Part shown: one piece after another, positions 43,186 through 52,080 of the stretch
Numbering within the stretch: the stretch's first letter is position 1
Layout of the letters: every line of letters starts with the position of its first letter
Notes under the pieces: generated by a model
The model's input: the letters and a program-made list of their open reading frames with translations, nothing else
Databases searched by the model: none
Told to the model about the DNA's origin: nothing
Position numbers and translations under genes: made by a program
Assembly (NCBI GenBank): GCA_031363055.1
Contig: JANLTP010000026.1
Coordinates: forward strand, 1 to 60,494
Direction: 5' to 3'
Origin: JANLTP01 sp031363055
Lineage (GTDB): Bacteria > Pseudomonadota > Gammaproteobacteria > Burkholderiales > Burkholderiaceae_E
Length of the DNA: 60,494 bases

Positions 43186-44138
43186 TCGTCGAGACTCTCC
43201 AGATAGCGCTGCGCATCGAGGGCTGCCATGCAACCGGTACCGGCACTGGTGATAGCCTGCCGATAGATATGGTCCTGAACATCGCCAGCGGCAAACACGC
43301 CCGGTATGCTGGTTGCGGTTGCCTGGCCTTGCAGTCCGGTTTTGGTGATGATGTAGCCATTGGTCATGTCGAGCTGACCCTGAAAGATTTCGGTGTTCGG
43401 TGTGTGGCCAATCGCAATAAAGACCCCATGAACATCGATCGTTGACTTGAGCTTCGTACGGGTGTCCACGATTTGAACACCCGTGACGCCCGAGGCATCG
43501 CCCAGCACTTCATCGAGTTCATTGAACCAACGGATCTCGGCGCGTCCAGCCTTGACCTTTTCATGGAGCTTGTCGACCAGGATGGCCTCGGCACGGAACC
43601 GGTCCCGACGATGCACCACCGTCACCTTGCGCGCAATGTTGGTCAGATACAGCGCTTCTTCGACAGCCGTATTGCCGCCGCCGATGACGCAGACGTCCTG
43701 GTTCTTGTAGAAGAAGCCGTCGCAGGTCGCGCAAGCCGATACACCTTTGCCCATAAAACTGGTCTCGGAGGGCAAGCCCAGATAACGCGCCGAGGCACCG
43801 GTGGAGATGATCAAAGCATCACAGGTGTAGCTGCCGGAGTCGCCCACCAGGCGGATCGGCTTTTCCTTCAGATGCACGGTGTGAATATGGTCGAATACCA
43901 TTTCAGTACCGAAGCGCTCGGCATGGGCCTGGAAGCGCGCCATCAACTCCGGACCCTGCACGCCGCTGGCATCGGCAGGCCAGTTATCAACATCGGTCGT
44001 GGTCATGAGCTGGCCGCCCTGGGCCATACCGGTAATCAAGACCGGTTTCAGGTTGGCGCGCGCGGCGTAGACGGCGGCCGAATAACCGGCGGGGCCGGAA
44101 CCGAGAATCAACACTCGGCAATGTTTAGGAGAAGCCAT
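43182..44138 (-). CDS. trxB: thioredoxin reductase
   Basis: NADPH-dependent flavoprotein that reduces thioredoxin. 318 residues from the ATG at 44138. FAD motif VLILGSGPAGYSAAVYAARA, redox pair C136-C139 in SACATCDG, NADPH motif VIGGGNTAVEEALYL with HRRDRFRAE, and GVFAAGDVQDHIYRQAITSAGTGCMAALDAQRYL. A 33-residue longer frame is rejected as it is basic and family-foreign. It is probably the electron route for the C-terminal cysteines of the class II reductase. Coupled to smr downstream. Confidence 0.97.
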   Translation of the reverse strand: MASPKHCRVLILGSGPAGYSAAVYAARANLKPVLITGMAQGGQLMTTTDVDNWPADASGVQGPELMARFQAHAERFGTEMVFDHIHTVHLKEKPIRLVGDSGSYTCDALIISTGASARYLGLPSETSFMGKGVSACATCDGFFYKNQDVCVIGGGNTAVEEALYLTNIARKVTVVHRRDRFRAEAILVDKLHEKVKAGRAEIRWFNELDEVLGDASGVTGVQIVDTRTKLKSTIDVHGVFIAIGHTPNTEIFQGQLDMTNGYIITKTGLQGQATATSIPGVFAAGDVQDHIYRQAITSAGTGCMAALDAQRYLESLDE

Positions 44139-44161
44139 TTCTGTCCTTTTTGGAAGTTGGC

Positions 44162-44185
44162 GGCTGCTTGCAAACTGTAGCAGCC
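44162..44185 (-). promoter_or_regulatory. stem-loop in the trxB leader
   Basis: GGCTGCT (44162-44168) and AGCAGCC (44179-44185) form a 7-bp stem with a 10-nt loop, 24-47 nt upstream of the trxB ATG. No U-run follows on either strand, so it is not an intrinsic terminator; a leader structure or operator is possible. Confidence 0.35.
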
Positions 44186-44278
44186 AAACATAAAAACACC
44201 TTCGGCCAAACAACAGCCGTTGTATAAAACTCAAAAAATCATTGGGTTAGGTCGTAATCTTCAACTGATTTTTTTGAT

Positions 44279-44307
44279 TTGGCATCGGGCTAGTGCAGAA
44301 TTATAAG
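44279..44307 (+). promoter_or_regulatory. promoter of the crp-like gene
   Basis: TTGGCA (44279-44284), 17-bp spacer, TATAAG (44302-44307). Transcription would start near 44314, which rules out the upstream in-frame start at 44293 and supports the ATG at 44332. Confidence 0.6.
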
Positions 44308-44331
44308 AACTTGATGCCCCGAGAGGTTCGC

Positions 44332-45006
44332 ATGGCCCATGAAGAAAACAAGGCGTTCCTGCGGCGAGTTCCGTTGCTGCAGAGTCTGAACGAAATTCAA
44401 CTCGATCAACTGGCCGCAGCCAGCGTGCGCAAGAATTTTCCAAAGGGCCGCACCATTGTGTCGGAAGGCGAGCCTTCGCAATCGCTGTATATCCTGTTAT
44501 CGGGGCGGGCCAAGGTGCAGCGCTCGGACTCGGAGGGCAAGGAAGTTATTTTGGCGATCCTCGGATCGGGTGAGTTCTTCGGCGAAATGAGCTTGATTGA
44601 CGATGCACCGCGTTCGGCCAGTGTGATCACGCTTGAGTCCTGCGATTTTATGGCCATCAACAAGGACAGCTTCAAGTCAATGCTTCTGCAAAGCCCGGAG
44701 ATTTGCATGCAGATCATGCGCGGGCTGGTGCGTCGACTGCGTGAGGCAGACCAAAAGATCGAAACCTTGGCCCTGCTCGACGTCTACGGTCGCGTTGCGC
44801 GTGTTCTGCTTGATTTTTCGGAGAACATTGGCGGCGAATTGGTGGTCAAGAGCAAGTTGCCTCGACAAGAGATTGCCAAGATGATTGGTGCTTCGCGAGA
44901 AATGGTGTCGCGCGTCATGAAGGGTCTGGAGATCGATGGCTACATCGTGCCGATGCCCGAGGGCCGACTGGTTCTAAGAGAAAAGATCAGCTCATACATC
45001 AGTTGA
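44332..45006 (+). CDS. Crp/Fnr-family transcriptional regulator
   Basis: 224 residues from the ATG at 44332, with GAGAGG 5 nt upstream. The cyclic-nucleotide-binding beta-roll (about 10-120) contains GEFFGEMSLIDDAPRSASV, close to the cAMP phosphate-binding cassette, followed by the dimer helix and a winged HTH (about 155-210; RQEIAKMIGASREMVSRVMKGL). There is no N-terminal cysteine cluster, so it is not an FNR-type iron-sulfur sensor. It stands between the divergent trxB and ftsK; ligand and regulon are unknown. Confidence 0.9.
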   Translation: MAHEENKAFLRRVPLLQSLNEIQLDQLAAASVRKNFPKGRTIVSEGEPSQSLYILLSGRAKVQRSDSEGKEVILAILGSGEFFGEMSLIDDAPRSASVITLESCDFMAINKDSFKSMLLQSPEICMQIMRGLVRRLREADQKIETLALLDVYGRVARVLLDFSENIGGELVVKSKLPRQEIAKMIGASREMVSRVMKGLEIDGYIVPMPEGRLVLREKISSYIS

Positions 45007-45055
45007 TGTATCGGCGCAGGGCGGCCGGTCCGCCAGCAGTTTTGGGAGACTTTTG

Positions 45056-47413
45056 ATGGCACGCGCTGCCACACTCAATTCCGCGTACAGTCGCGGTACT
45101 ACGTTATTTTCAGTGCCCGAGCGCGCCGCACGATTGCTGCGCGAAGCCGGCTGGATCGCGACGACGGCCTTCGCCTTGTTCCTGTTTCTGGTCTTGTTTA
45201 CCTACAACAAGAATGATCCCGGATGGTCGAATGCGGTGGTCACCAAAACCATTCATAACGCCGGTGGCCGGGTCGGTGCCTGGGCGTCCGATCTGTCCTT
45301 GTATCTGTTTGGCCTGTCTTCTTACTTATGGATTCTGCTCTGTATGGTCTCAGTCGCGCGAGGCTATCGGCGAATGCGCGACGAGTCTGAGAAACATCAG
45401 GAGATCGTCGACATTCGCTTCGAGTGGGAGCGCTGGCTCGGTTTCACCATGTTCTTCATTGGCATGGTGGCCATGGAATGGTCGCGGCTGTACAGCTTGA
45501 AAGTGTCGCTGCCGCTTGAGCCGGGCGGGATCATCGGGCGCTTGCTGGCGGTGCCGATCCTGACCGCCTTGGGTGATATCGGCGGTACCCTGGTCTTGTT
45601 GGTATTGATTGCGGCCGGCTTGAGCTTGTGGACCAATTCGTCCTGGCTGACCGTGTTCGAGCGTTGCGGCTCAGCGCTCGAGAGCGTTTTCCAATTCGTG
45701 CAGCGCAGTTGGACCGCGCGGCAGGATCGGCAAATCGGTGTGATCGCCTCGGTTGAGCGTCAGGGGCAAGTGCAGGGCTTGCGCAAAATATTCGACGTTG
45801 AGCCTGCACCGGTTCGAATTGAGCCGGTCGTGAAAATCGAGCGCTCCGAACGGGCACAGGCCGAACGACAGGTCTCACTGTTTACTGATCTTCCGCCGGA
45901 CACTCAATTGCCGCCGCTGTCCTTGCTCGATCCGCCGCCGATGCTGCAGGAATCGGTTTCGCCCGAGACGCTCGAGTACACCTCGCGGCTCATCGAAAAG
46001 AAATTGGCTGACTTCAACGTCGCCGCCAATGTGATTGCCGCCTACCCGGGGCCGGTCATCACCCGCTACGAGATTGAACCGGCGCTCGGGGTCAAGGGCA
46101 GCCAGATCGTCAACCTGTCGAAGGATCTGGCGCGCGCACTGTCGCTGGTCTCGATTCGGGTGGTGGAAACCATTCCCGGCAAAAATCTGATGGGACTCGA
46201 GTTGCCGAACCCGCGCCGACAGATGGTTCGGCTATCAGAGATTCTCGGCTCGCAGGCCTACGCGGAAAGCAATTCGCCCTTGGGTCTGTCCCTGGGCAAG
46301 GATATCGCCGGTAATCCGGTCGTTGTCGACCTGGCGAAAATGCCGCACCTGCTGGTGGCGGGTACTACCGGCTCCGGCAAATCGGTCGGCGTCAATGCGA
46401 TGATTCTGTCGCTGCTCTACAAGTGTGATCCGACCTTGGTGCGGCTCATCATGATCGATCCCAAGATGCTCGAGATGAGTGTCTACGAAGGTATTCCGCA
46501 CTTGTTGGCGCCGGTCGTGACCGACATGCGTCAGGCCGCCAATGCGTTGAACTGGTGTGTCGCCGAAATGGAGCGGCGCTACCGTCTCATGAGTCGTCTC
46601 GGCGTTCGTAACCTGTCGGGCTACAACGCCAAGATTGTCGAGGCCGAAAAGAAGGAACAGAAGATATCAAACCCGTTCTCGCTGACACCGGACGCGCCTG
46701 AACCGCTCGGTCGATTGCCGCAGATCGTGGTGGTTATCGATGAGCTGGCCGATCTCATGATGGTGGTGGGCAAGAAAATCGAAGAGCTGATCGCGCGACT
46801 CGCGCAGAAGGCGCGCGCCGCCGGTATTCATTTGATTCTGGCCACACAGCGGCCCTCGGTCGATGTGATCACCGGCTTGATCAAGGCCAACATTCCGACC
46901 CGGATCGCGTTCCAGGTTTCATCGAAGATCGATTCCCGCACGATTCTCGATCAGATGGGCGCTGAGTCTTTGCTTGGCCAGGGCGATATGTTGTATCTGC
47001 CGCCAGGCTCAGGGGTGCCGGTGCGTGTGCATGGCGCCTATGTCGCTGATGATGAAGTCCACAAGGTCGTTGAGCATTGGAAATCGATGGCCGAGCCGCA
47101 GTACATCGAAGGTGTGCTGGATGGCGGCGTTCCTGAGGATGTCGATGCTGGTAGTGCGGTAGGATTTGGCGGACTCTCACAGACGCTGAACGAGGCCGGT
47201 GTTGATGCCGAGGCCGATCCGATGTACGACCAGGCGGTTGCGGTGGTACTCAAGCATAAGCGCGCGTCAATTTCGTTGGTGCAACGGCATTTGCGGATTG
47301 GCTATAACCGGGCCGCGCGTTTGCTGGAGCAAATGGAGAAGTCTGGCATGGTCTCGGCCATGTCGACTAACGGCAATCGCGACATTCTGGTGCCGACATC
47401 GCAAGAAGCGTGA
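45056..47413 (+). CDS. ftsK: DNA translocase FtsK
   Basis: Septal motor that clears and aligns chromosome ends for dimer resolution. 785 residues from the ATG at 45056 (GGGAG upstream). Four membrane helices lie in about 35-205, a short linker follows, then the motor domain with LLVAGTTGSGKSVGVNAMILSLLYK (about 430-455), VVVIDELADLMMVVGKK, and ARAAGIHLILATQRPSVDVITGLIKANIPTRIAFQV split across the core. The C-terminal gamma domain (about 715-785; KHKRASISLVQRHLRIGYNRAARLLEQM) reads KOPS DNA. The linker is far shorter than in E. coli, as in many betaproteobacteria. Confidence 0.97.
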   Translation: MARAATLNSAYSRGTTLFSVPERAARLLREAGWIATTAFALFLFLVLFTYNKNDPGWSNAVVTKTIHNAGGRVGAWASDLSLYLFGLSSYLWILLCMVSVARGYRRMRDESEKHQEIVDIRFEWERWLGFTMFFIGMVAMEWSRLYSLKVSLPLEPGGIIGRLLAVPILTALGDIGGTLVLLVLIAAGLSLWTNSSWLTVFERCGSALESVFQFVQRSWTARQDRQIGVIASVERQGQVQGLRKIFDVEPAPVRIEPVVKIERSERAQAERQVSLFTDLPPDTQLPPLSLLDPPPMLQESVSPETLEYTSRLIEKKLADFNVAANVIAAYPGPVITRYEIEPALGVKGSQIVNLSKDLARALSLVSIRVVETIPGKNLMGLELPNPRRQMVRLSEILGSQAYAESNSPLGLSLGKDIAGNPVVVDLAKMPHLLVAGTTGSGKSVGVNAMILSLLYKCDPTLVRLIMIDPKMLEMSVYEGIPHLLAPVVTDMRQAANALNWCVAEMERRYRLMSRLGVRNLSGYNAKIVEAEKKEQKISNPFSLTPDAPEPLGRLPQIVVVIDELADLMMVVGKKIEELIARLAQKARAAGIHLILATQRPSVDVITGLIKANIPTRIAFQVSSKIDSRTILDQMGAESLLGQGDMLYLPPGSGVPVRVHGAYVADDEVHKVVEHWKSMAEPQYIEGVLDGGVPEDVDAGSAVGFGGLSQTLNEAGVDAEADPMYDQAVAVVLKHKRASISLVQRHLRIGYNRAARLLEQMEKSGMVSAMSTNGNRDILVPTSQEA

Positions 47414-47520
47414 TCGCAACCCATCAATCGAGTCGCAGCGCATGAAGTAACAGGCTGTAAGTTATCATTGCTTGGATGGCACCCAGGTAAGCCGACGCAC
47501 ACGTCACGCGTTTCAGCTTC

Positions 47521-48201
47521 ATGAGCAACTTCCAACCGGTAATTAATTCCATGGGTCTCGCCTTTAATCGCATTTGCCGTCGCTGCTGGGCGTTCATCGC
47601 CGCTTTTGGTCTGTTGGGTTCGCTGCTACCCGTACCCGCGCTGGCCGGTGGCATTGACCAATTGCGCGAATTCTCCAAAACCACTCGAACCGCTCGAGGC
47701 GAGTTCCAGCAAAAAACACTCAAAGCCAGCGGACAGATCGCCGAGTCCACCAGTGGCCGCTTCGCGTTTTCGAAGCCGGGACAATTCCGCTGGGAAGTCC
47801 GTGCACCATTCGAGCAATTGATGGTGGCTGATGGCGAGAAGATTTACTTTTTCGACAAGGACCTGAATCAGGTGACGGTGCGCAAGATCAGCGATTCGCT
47901 GGGCGCGTCGCCAGCGGCTATCTTGTTTGGTGATGGCGACCTGGCGGAAACGTTCGAGCTCAAGGAAAGCGGCAGTCGCGACGGACTCGACTGGATCGAG
48001 GCAAAACCGAAATCCAAGGAAGCCGGTTTCGAGCTCATCAATATTGGTCTTCGAGCGGGCAAGCCTGATGCGATGGAAGTCATTGATTCATTTGGGCGGC
48101 GCACTCAGTTTGCCTTCAAGCAGCTCGAATCGAATCCGAAAATTGCGGTCGATCAATTCAAGTTTGTGGCGCCGGCCGGTGCCGAAATCGTTCAGCAGTA
48201 G
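47521..48201 (+). CDS. lolA: outer-membrane lipoprotein carrier protein LolA
   Basis: Periplasmic shuttle moving lipoproteins from LolCDE to LolB. 226 residues. A signal peptide runs to about residue 42 (RRCWAFIAAFGLLGSLLPVPALA), followed by the LolA domain with ARGEFQQKTLKASGQIAESTSGRFAFSKPGQFRWEV, LMVADGEKIYFFDKDLNQVTVRKI and DSFGRRTQFAFKQLE. The ATG at 47551 (MGLAFNRICRRC) would give a more normal signal length. Follows ftsK after 107 bases; its stop is 4 bases from the stop of the converging exported unknown. Confidence 0.93.
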   Translation: MSNFQPVINSMGLAFNRICRRCWAFIAAFGLLGSLLPVPALAGGIDQLREFSKTTRTARGEFQQKTLKASGQIAESTSGRFAFSKPGQFRWEVRAPFEQLMVADGEKIYFFDKDLNQVTVRKISDSLGASPAAILFGDGDLAETFELKESGSRDGLDWIEAKPKSKEAGFELINIGLRAGKPDAMEVIDSFGRRTQFAFKQLESNPKIAVDQFKFVAPAGAEIVQQ

Positions 48202-48205
48202 GTCA

Positions 48206-48751
48206 TTACCGACAGCCGCAGAATCCCCACGCTGGTTGGCTGGATTTTTTACCCGCGTGATCGATCGTCAAAATTGACTGGTAACTGACCGAGCTGCAAC
48301 TGGTACTACCAGCCGCCTTCGGGCAATTGCGCTCGGCAATGCCGCTCAAAGACGCGTTGGTCGCGCCACCGCGCATCTTCAGCAAGACTCGGTCCTGCGC
48401 CGATATCGTTCGCGGGTCGCGACGTGAATGTTGCTCATCGATGAGTTTCATCGCGACTAACTGGCCTTCGGGCCGCAGCGTTGCCGAACCGTTGTTATCC
48501 ATGTGTAACAACAGAGGGCCAAGTTCGCGTTTGTCGGTCGGGCGGTAAAAAAAACAACCGCAGCCACTGGGCGCGCTGTTTTCGCTGATCGGCGAAAGCG
48601 CAAAGGTTTTGCTGGCCGGCTTCGAGTTTTGCGCGTTGACAATGCCCGAGCCTGCACACAGAGTGATGATCCCGAACTTCACTGCGCTTGCCCCTGAAAA
48701 TAGATGCCTGCGCAAGCGCGAGCGCTGCCCTCCGAACAAGTTGACGAACAC
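48206..48751 (-). CDS. small exported cysteine-containing protein of unknown function
   Basis: 181 residues from a GTG at 48751, with a strong AGGAGGAG (48758-48765 on the opposite strand) 6 nt before it. A basic N-region (RSRLRRH) and hydrophobic core (VKFGIITLCAGSGIVNA) form a probable signal peptide cut after NAQ or nearby. The mature part has paired cysteines (SGCGCFFYRP, CPKAAGSTSC, WGFCGC) and LLLHMDNNGSATLRPEGQLVAMKLIDEQ, resembling small exported unknowns in other Proteobacteria; I cannot name a family. Its own promoter lies at 48808-48837. It converges on lolA and fills the otherwise empty 655-bp stretch between lolA and rarA. Confidence 0.7.
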   Translation of the reverse strand: MFVNLFGGQRSRLRRHLFSGASAVKFGIITLCAGSGIVNAQNSKPASKTFALSPISENSAPSGCGCFFYRPTDKRELGPLLLHMDNNGSATLRPEGQLVAMKLIDEQHSRRDPRTISAQDRVLLKMRGGATNASLSGIAERNCPKAAGSTSCSSVSYQSILTIDHAGKKSSQPAWGFCGCR

Positions 48752-48807
48752 GCTTTTCTCCTCCTGCCGGCGGCCCTTGAATGGCACTTTTTGGCAGTAT
48801 GTAGAAA

Positions 48808-48837
48808 ATTATAGGAAGCTGCGAGGGATAATCTCAA
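48808..48837 (-). promoter_or_regulatory. promoter of the exported unknown gene
   Basis: On the minus strand TTGAGA (48837-48832), 18-bp spacer, TATAAT (48813-48808). The start would be near 48801, about 50 nt before the GTG. Confidence 0.7.
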
Positions 48838-48856
48838 GTCCGGACGACGGGAATTG

Positions 48857-50248
48857 ATGAATATTGCCAATCGAAACACTTCCGAACCCGATTTGGCCCT
48901 GAAGTCGACAGTTTCAGTGCAGACCGATCAGGAGAACTTGTTGCATTCAAGCAACCCAGCCGCGCTCGCGCCCTTGGCCGAACGTCTACGACCGCGTCGA
49001 CTTGACGATGTCATCGGTCAGTCGCATTTGCTAGGTGCCGGCAAACCCTTGCGAATAGCCATCGAACAGGGTCGACCGCATTCGATGATTTTGTGGGGTC
49101 CCCCCGGCGTTGGCAAGACCACGCTGGCGCGGCTTATGACAGCGGCCTTTGATGCCGAATTTGTGTCAATTTCAGCGGTATTGGGCGGGGTCAAAGATAT
49201 TCGAGAGGCCGTTGAGTTTGCCCAGAAGTCTCACCAGAGCGGCCGCAAAACCCTCGTTTTTGTCGATGAGGTGCATCGCTTCAACAAGGCTCAGCAAGAC
49301 GCTTTCCTGCCGCATGTCGAAAGCGGCTTGTTCGTTTTTATTGGAGCTACGACCGAAAATCCGTCTTTCGAGGTCAACGGCGCGCTCCTTTCAAGAGCTC
49401 GGGTCTATGTGCTGCAATCGCTGAGCACGGTCGAGCTTCGCGCCATTGCAGATCGGGCTCTGTTGCAGTTAGCGGGTGCACCGCCCTGTACGCCGGAGGT
49501 GCTTGACATCCTCGTGCAATGGGCCGACGGGGACGCCCGGCAGCTCTTGAACGCCCTCGAGACACTCGTCGAGGCGGCACAGACTTCAGGTGTTGTACTG
49601 ATCGATCGGCCGATGCTTGAGAATGCGTTGGCGCAAAACTTGCGACGCTTCGATAAGGGCGGCGATCAGTTCTATGATCAGATCTCCGCTTTGCATAAAT
49701 CGGTTCGTGGCTCAAACCCGGACGCAGCCCTTTATTGGTTTTGCAGAATGATTGATGGCGGCGCCGATCCGCGTTACCTGGCGCGCCGTATCATCCGAAT
49801 GGCCAGCGAGGACATCGGGCTTGCCGATCCGCGTGCGTTGCGTCTCGCACTCGACGCGGCCGAAGTCTACGAGCGACTGGGTTCGCCCGAAGGTGAGTTG
49901 ACATTGGCGCAGGCGGTGGTCTATCTGGCTTGCGCTGCCAAGTCCAATGCCAGTTACACGGCGTATCAGGCGGCCCGGAAATTTGTTGCAGACCATGGCA
50001 GCGCGCCGGTACCGGCACACTTGCGCAATGCCCCGACCGGCCTCATGAAGGCGCTCGGCGCCGGGCGCGAGTATCGATATGCCCACGATGAGCCGGAAGC
50101 GTTCGCTGCCGGCGAGCGCTATTTTCCGCCAGGGTTGTCGCCGACGTTCTATCAGCCGACCGAGCGCGGTCTTGAGGCCAGGATCAGGGAAAAGCTGCAG
50201 CATCTGGGCGAACTGAATGCCAAGGCGCGCAATAAACGCCCGTCATAA
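48857..50248 (+). CDS. rarA: replication-associated recombination protein RarA (MgsA)
   Basis: AAA+ ATPase acting at stalled replication forks, related to clamp-loader subunits. 463 residues from the ATG at 48857. PLAERLRPRRLDDVIGQSHLLG, Walker A GPPGVGKTTLARL (about 80), Walker B VFVDEVHRFNKAQQDAFLPHVE, sensor 1 FIGATTENPSFEVN with SRARVYVL, and the C-terminal tetramerisation domain with GGADPRYLARRIIRMASEDIG and EYRYAHDEPEAFAAGERYFP. The 25-residue N-terminal extension is not conserved. 164 bases with a tandem repeat separate it from serS. Confidence 0.96.
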   Translation: MNIANRNTSEPDLALKSTVSVQTDQENLLHSSNPAALAPLAERLRPRRLDDVIGQSHLLGAGKPLRIAIEQGRPHSMILWGPPGVGKTTLARLMTAAFDAEFVSISAVLGGVKDIREAVEFAQKSHQSGRKTLVFVDEVHRFNKAQQDAFLPHVESGLFVFIGATTENPSFEVNGALLSRARVYVLQSLSTVELRAIADRALLQLAGAPPCTPEVLDILVQWADGDARQLLNALETLVEAAQTSGVVLIDRPMLENALAQNLRRFDKGGDQFYDQISALHKSVRGSNPDAALYWFCRMIDGGADPRYLARRIIRMASEDIGLADPRALRLALDAAEVYERLGSPEGELTLAQAVVYLACAAKSNASYTAYQAARKFVADHGSAPVPAHLRNAPTGLMKALGAGREYRYAHDEPEAFAAGERYFPPGLSPTFYQPTERGLEARIREKLQHLGELNAKARNKRPS

Positions 50249-50263
50249 TCGGTTGCGCTCGAT

Positions 50264-50353
50264 GGAGCTCAAACCAATAGCGCTGAACTTGACAGAGCCC
50301 CAATCGATAGCGCGCAAACCGATAAAGCTCAACTCAATAGGGCTGTTAACATT
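50264..50353 (+). repeat. 6 x 15-bp degenerate tandem repeat between rarA and serS
   Basis: Six 15-bp units follow each other, starting 16 nt after the rarA stop: GGAGCTCAAACCAAT, AGCGCTGAACTTGAC, AGAGCCCCAATCGAT, AGCGCGCAAACCGAT, AAAGCTCAACTCAAT, AGGGCTGTTAACATT. The consensus is close to AGMGCTCAAACCRAT. The period of 15 would be in-frame (units such as IALNL, IARKP, IKLNS) but no ribosome site supports a peptide. Confidence 0.8.
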
Positions 50354-50412
50354 TCCACGATCTGCCTGTATTTTTTCAGAACCATCATCCCATTTAATTA
50401 AAGCTGCTCGAC

Positions 50413-51711
50413 ATGCTCGATATCAATCTCTTGCGCAAGGACATCGACCAGGTTGTCAGGCGATTGGGCGACCGAAATTTTGTGCTCGACACCGCGGCGT
50501 TTCAATCGCTGGAGGCCAAGCGCAAAGCGGTGCAAACTCGAACCGAGGACATGCAGGCGCGGCGTAACCAGCTTTCAAAACTGATTGGTCAGGCCAAAGC
50601 GAAGGGCGAAGACGCCAGTGCCTTGCTTGATGAGGCCAATCAGGCCGGTCGCGGGCTTGAAGAGGCGAGTACTGAAAACGCATCCATTCAGTCGCAATTG
50701 ATGACCTGGCTCGAAACTTTACCGAACCTGCCGCAGGAGTCGGTGCCGGTCGGCAAAGATGAGCACTCCAACGTTGAAGTTCGGCGCTGGAGTGCACAAG
50801 GCACCGAGCCGGCGGCGCTCGGATTTGTTGCGCGCGACCACGTCGATATCGGCGCGGCGATCGGACTTGACTTTGCCATGGGCGTAAAACTGGCGGGCGC
50901 GCGGTTCTCGGTCATGACCGGGTCGATCGCCCGATTACACCGCGCGCTCGCCCAATTCATGCTTGATGTCCAGACCCTTGAACATGGCTACACCGAGTGT
51001 TACACACCCTACATAGTCAACGCCGCTTCTTTGCGGGGTACAGGCAATTTGCCTAGGTTTGAGCAGGATCTTTTTTCTGCGAAAAAGGGTGGCCAGGAAG
51101 GCGAGGGCGATGCGCTGTATTTGATCCCGACCTCGGAAGTCACGCTGACCAATTTCGTGCGTGACGAATTGCTGAGTCCCGAACAATTGCCGATGAAGCT
51201 GACGGCGCACACGCCGTGTTTTCGTTCGGAAGCCGGCTCCTATGGCAAGGATACCCGTGGCATGATTCGCCAGCATCAATTTGACAAGGTCGAGATGGTG
51301 CAGATTGTCGCGCCCGAACAGTCGAGCGCTGCACATGAGCAAATGGTCGGCCATGCCGAAGCTCTTTTGCGCAAATTAGGCCTGCCTTATCGGCTCATGT
51401 TGCTGTGCACCGGTGATATGGGACCGGCCTCGACCAAGACCTTCGACCTCGAGGTCTGGTTGCCCGGCCAAAATGCCTACCGCGAGATATCGTCGATTTC
51501 AAATTGCGAAGCGTACCAGGCGCGGCGCATGCGGGCCAGGTTTCGAAACGCACAGGGCAAGACAGAATGGCTGCATACACTTAATGGCTCCGGCCTGGCG
51601 GTCGGCCGCACCTTGGTGGCGGTGCTCGAGAACTATCAGCAAGCCAACGGATCGGTGCGCGTTCCGGACGTATTGCGACCGTATTTGAATGGGCTGGAAA
51701 CCATCGAGTAA
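50413..51711 (+). CDS. serS: seryl-tRNA synthetase
   Basis: Class II synthetase charging tRNA-Ser. 432 residues: the tRNA-binding coiled-coil arm (about 1-105), then the catalytic domain with motif 2 FRSEAGSYGKDTRGMIRQHQ, TSEVTLTNFVRDELLS, MGPASTKTFDLEVWLPGQ, and motif 3 NGSGLAVGRTLVAVLENYQ. A tRNA-Ser gene follows 41 bases downstream, so enzyme and substrate may share a transcript. Confidence 0.98.
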   Translation: MLDINLLRKDIDQVVRRLGDRNFVLDTAAFQSLEAKRKAVQTRTEDMQARRNQLSKLIGQAKAKGEDASALLDEANQAGRGLEEASTENASIQSQLMTWLETLPNLPQESVPVGKDEHSNVEVRRWSAQGTEPAALGFVARDHVDIGAAIGLDFAMGVKLAGARFSVMTGSIARLHRALAQFMLDVQTLEHGYTECYTPYIVNAASLRGTGNLPRFEQDLFSAKKGGQEGEGDALYLIPTSEVTLTNFVRDELLSPEQLPMKLTAHTPCFRSEAGSYGKDTRGMIRQHQFDKVEMVQIVAPEQSSAAHEQMVGHAEALLRKLGLPYRLMLLCTGDMGPASTKTFDLEVWLPGQNAYREISSISNCEAYQARRMRARFRNAQGKTEWLHTLNGSGLAVGRTLVAVLENYQQANGSVRVPDVLRPYLNGLETIE

Positions 51712-51752
51712 ACCGAGCACGGGCGGGCTGCTAGAATCGCGGCCTCGCACCC

Positions 51753-51843
51753 GGAAAGGTGGCAGAGTGGTCGAATGCGCCGGACTCGAAATCCGGTTTA
51801 CCGTTATGCGGTAACGTGGGTTCGAATCCCACCCTTTCCGCCA
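51753..51843 (+). tRNA. tRNA-Ser (anticodon CGA)
   Basis: 91-nt class II tRNA. Acceptor GGAAAGG / CCTTTCC, discriminator G, encoded CCA. Anticodon stem CCGGA / TCCGG with loop CTCGAAA (anticodon CGA). Long variable arm TTACCGTTATGCGGTAA and T arm GTGGGTTCGAATCCCAC. Reads UCG. It directly follows serS; no separate strong promoter is visible in the 41-nt gap. Confidence 0.97.
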
Positions 51844-52080
51844 GTCCACAAGCGTCGCCGCCAAGCGCCGTCGAGTGGAACTGGAACTACAAAACGACCA
51901 CCCGATGACCCTGCGCAGGGCTCAAAAGCGATGCATTTGAAGCCGGCGTCAGGCGTTTGGATCGGTCAAATGCGCTGAAACTTCTGAGCTTTTGCCTGCG
52001 CTTGTCGCTTAAAACACCATAATTGGCATTCGAGTCTGTCGTCCGTCGGCTCTGAGCGGCGATCGATACTTTCATTACAA

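Noticed and set aside
44332..45006. FNR-type oxygen sensor
   Set aside because: The N-terminal cysteine cluster needed for an iron-sulfur centre is missing.
50264..50353. Possible CRISPR or small pentapeptide-repeat protein in the rarA-serS gap
   Set aside because: Units are contiguous without spacers, no cas genes are present, and no ribosome site or conserved pentapeptide pattern supports translation.
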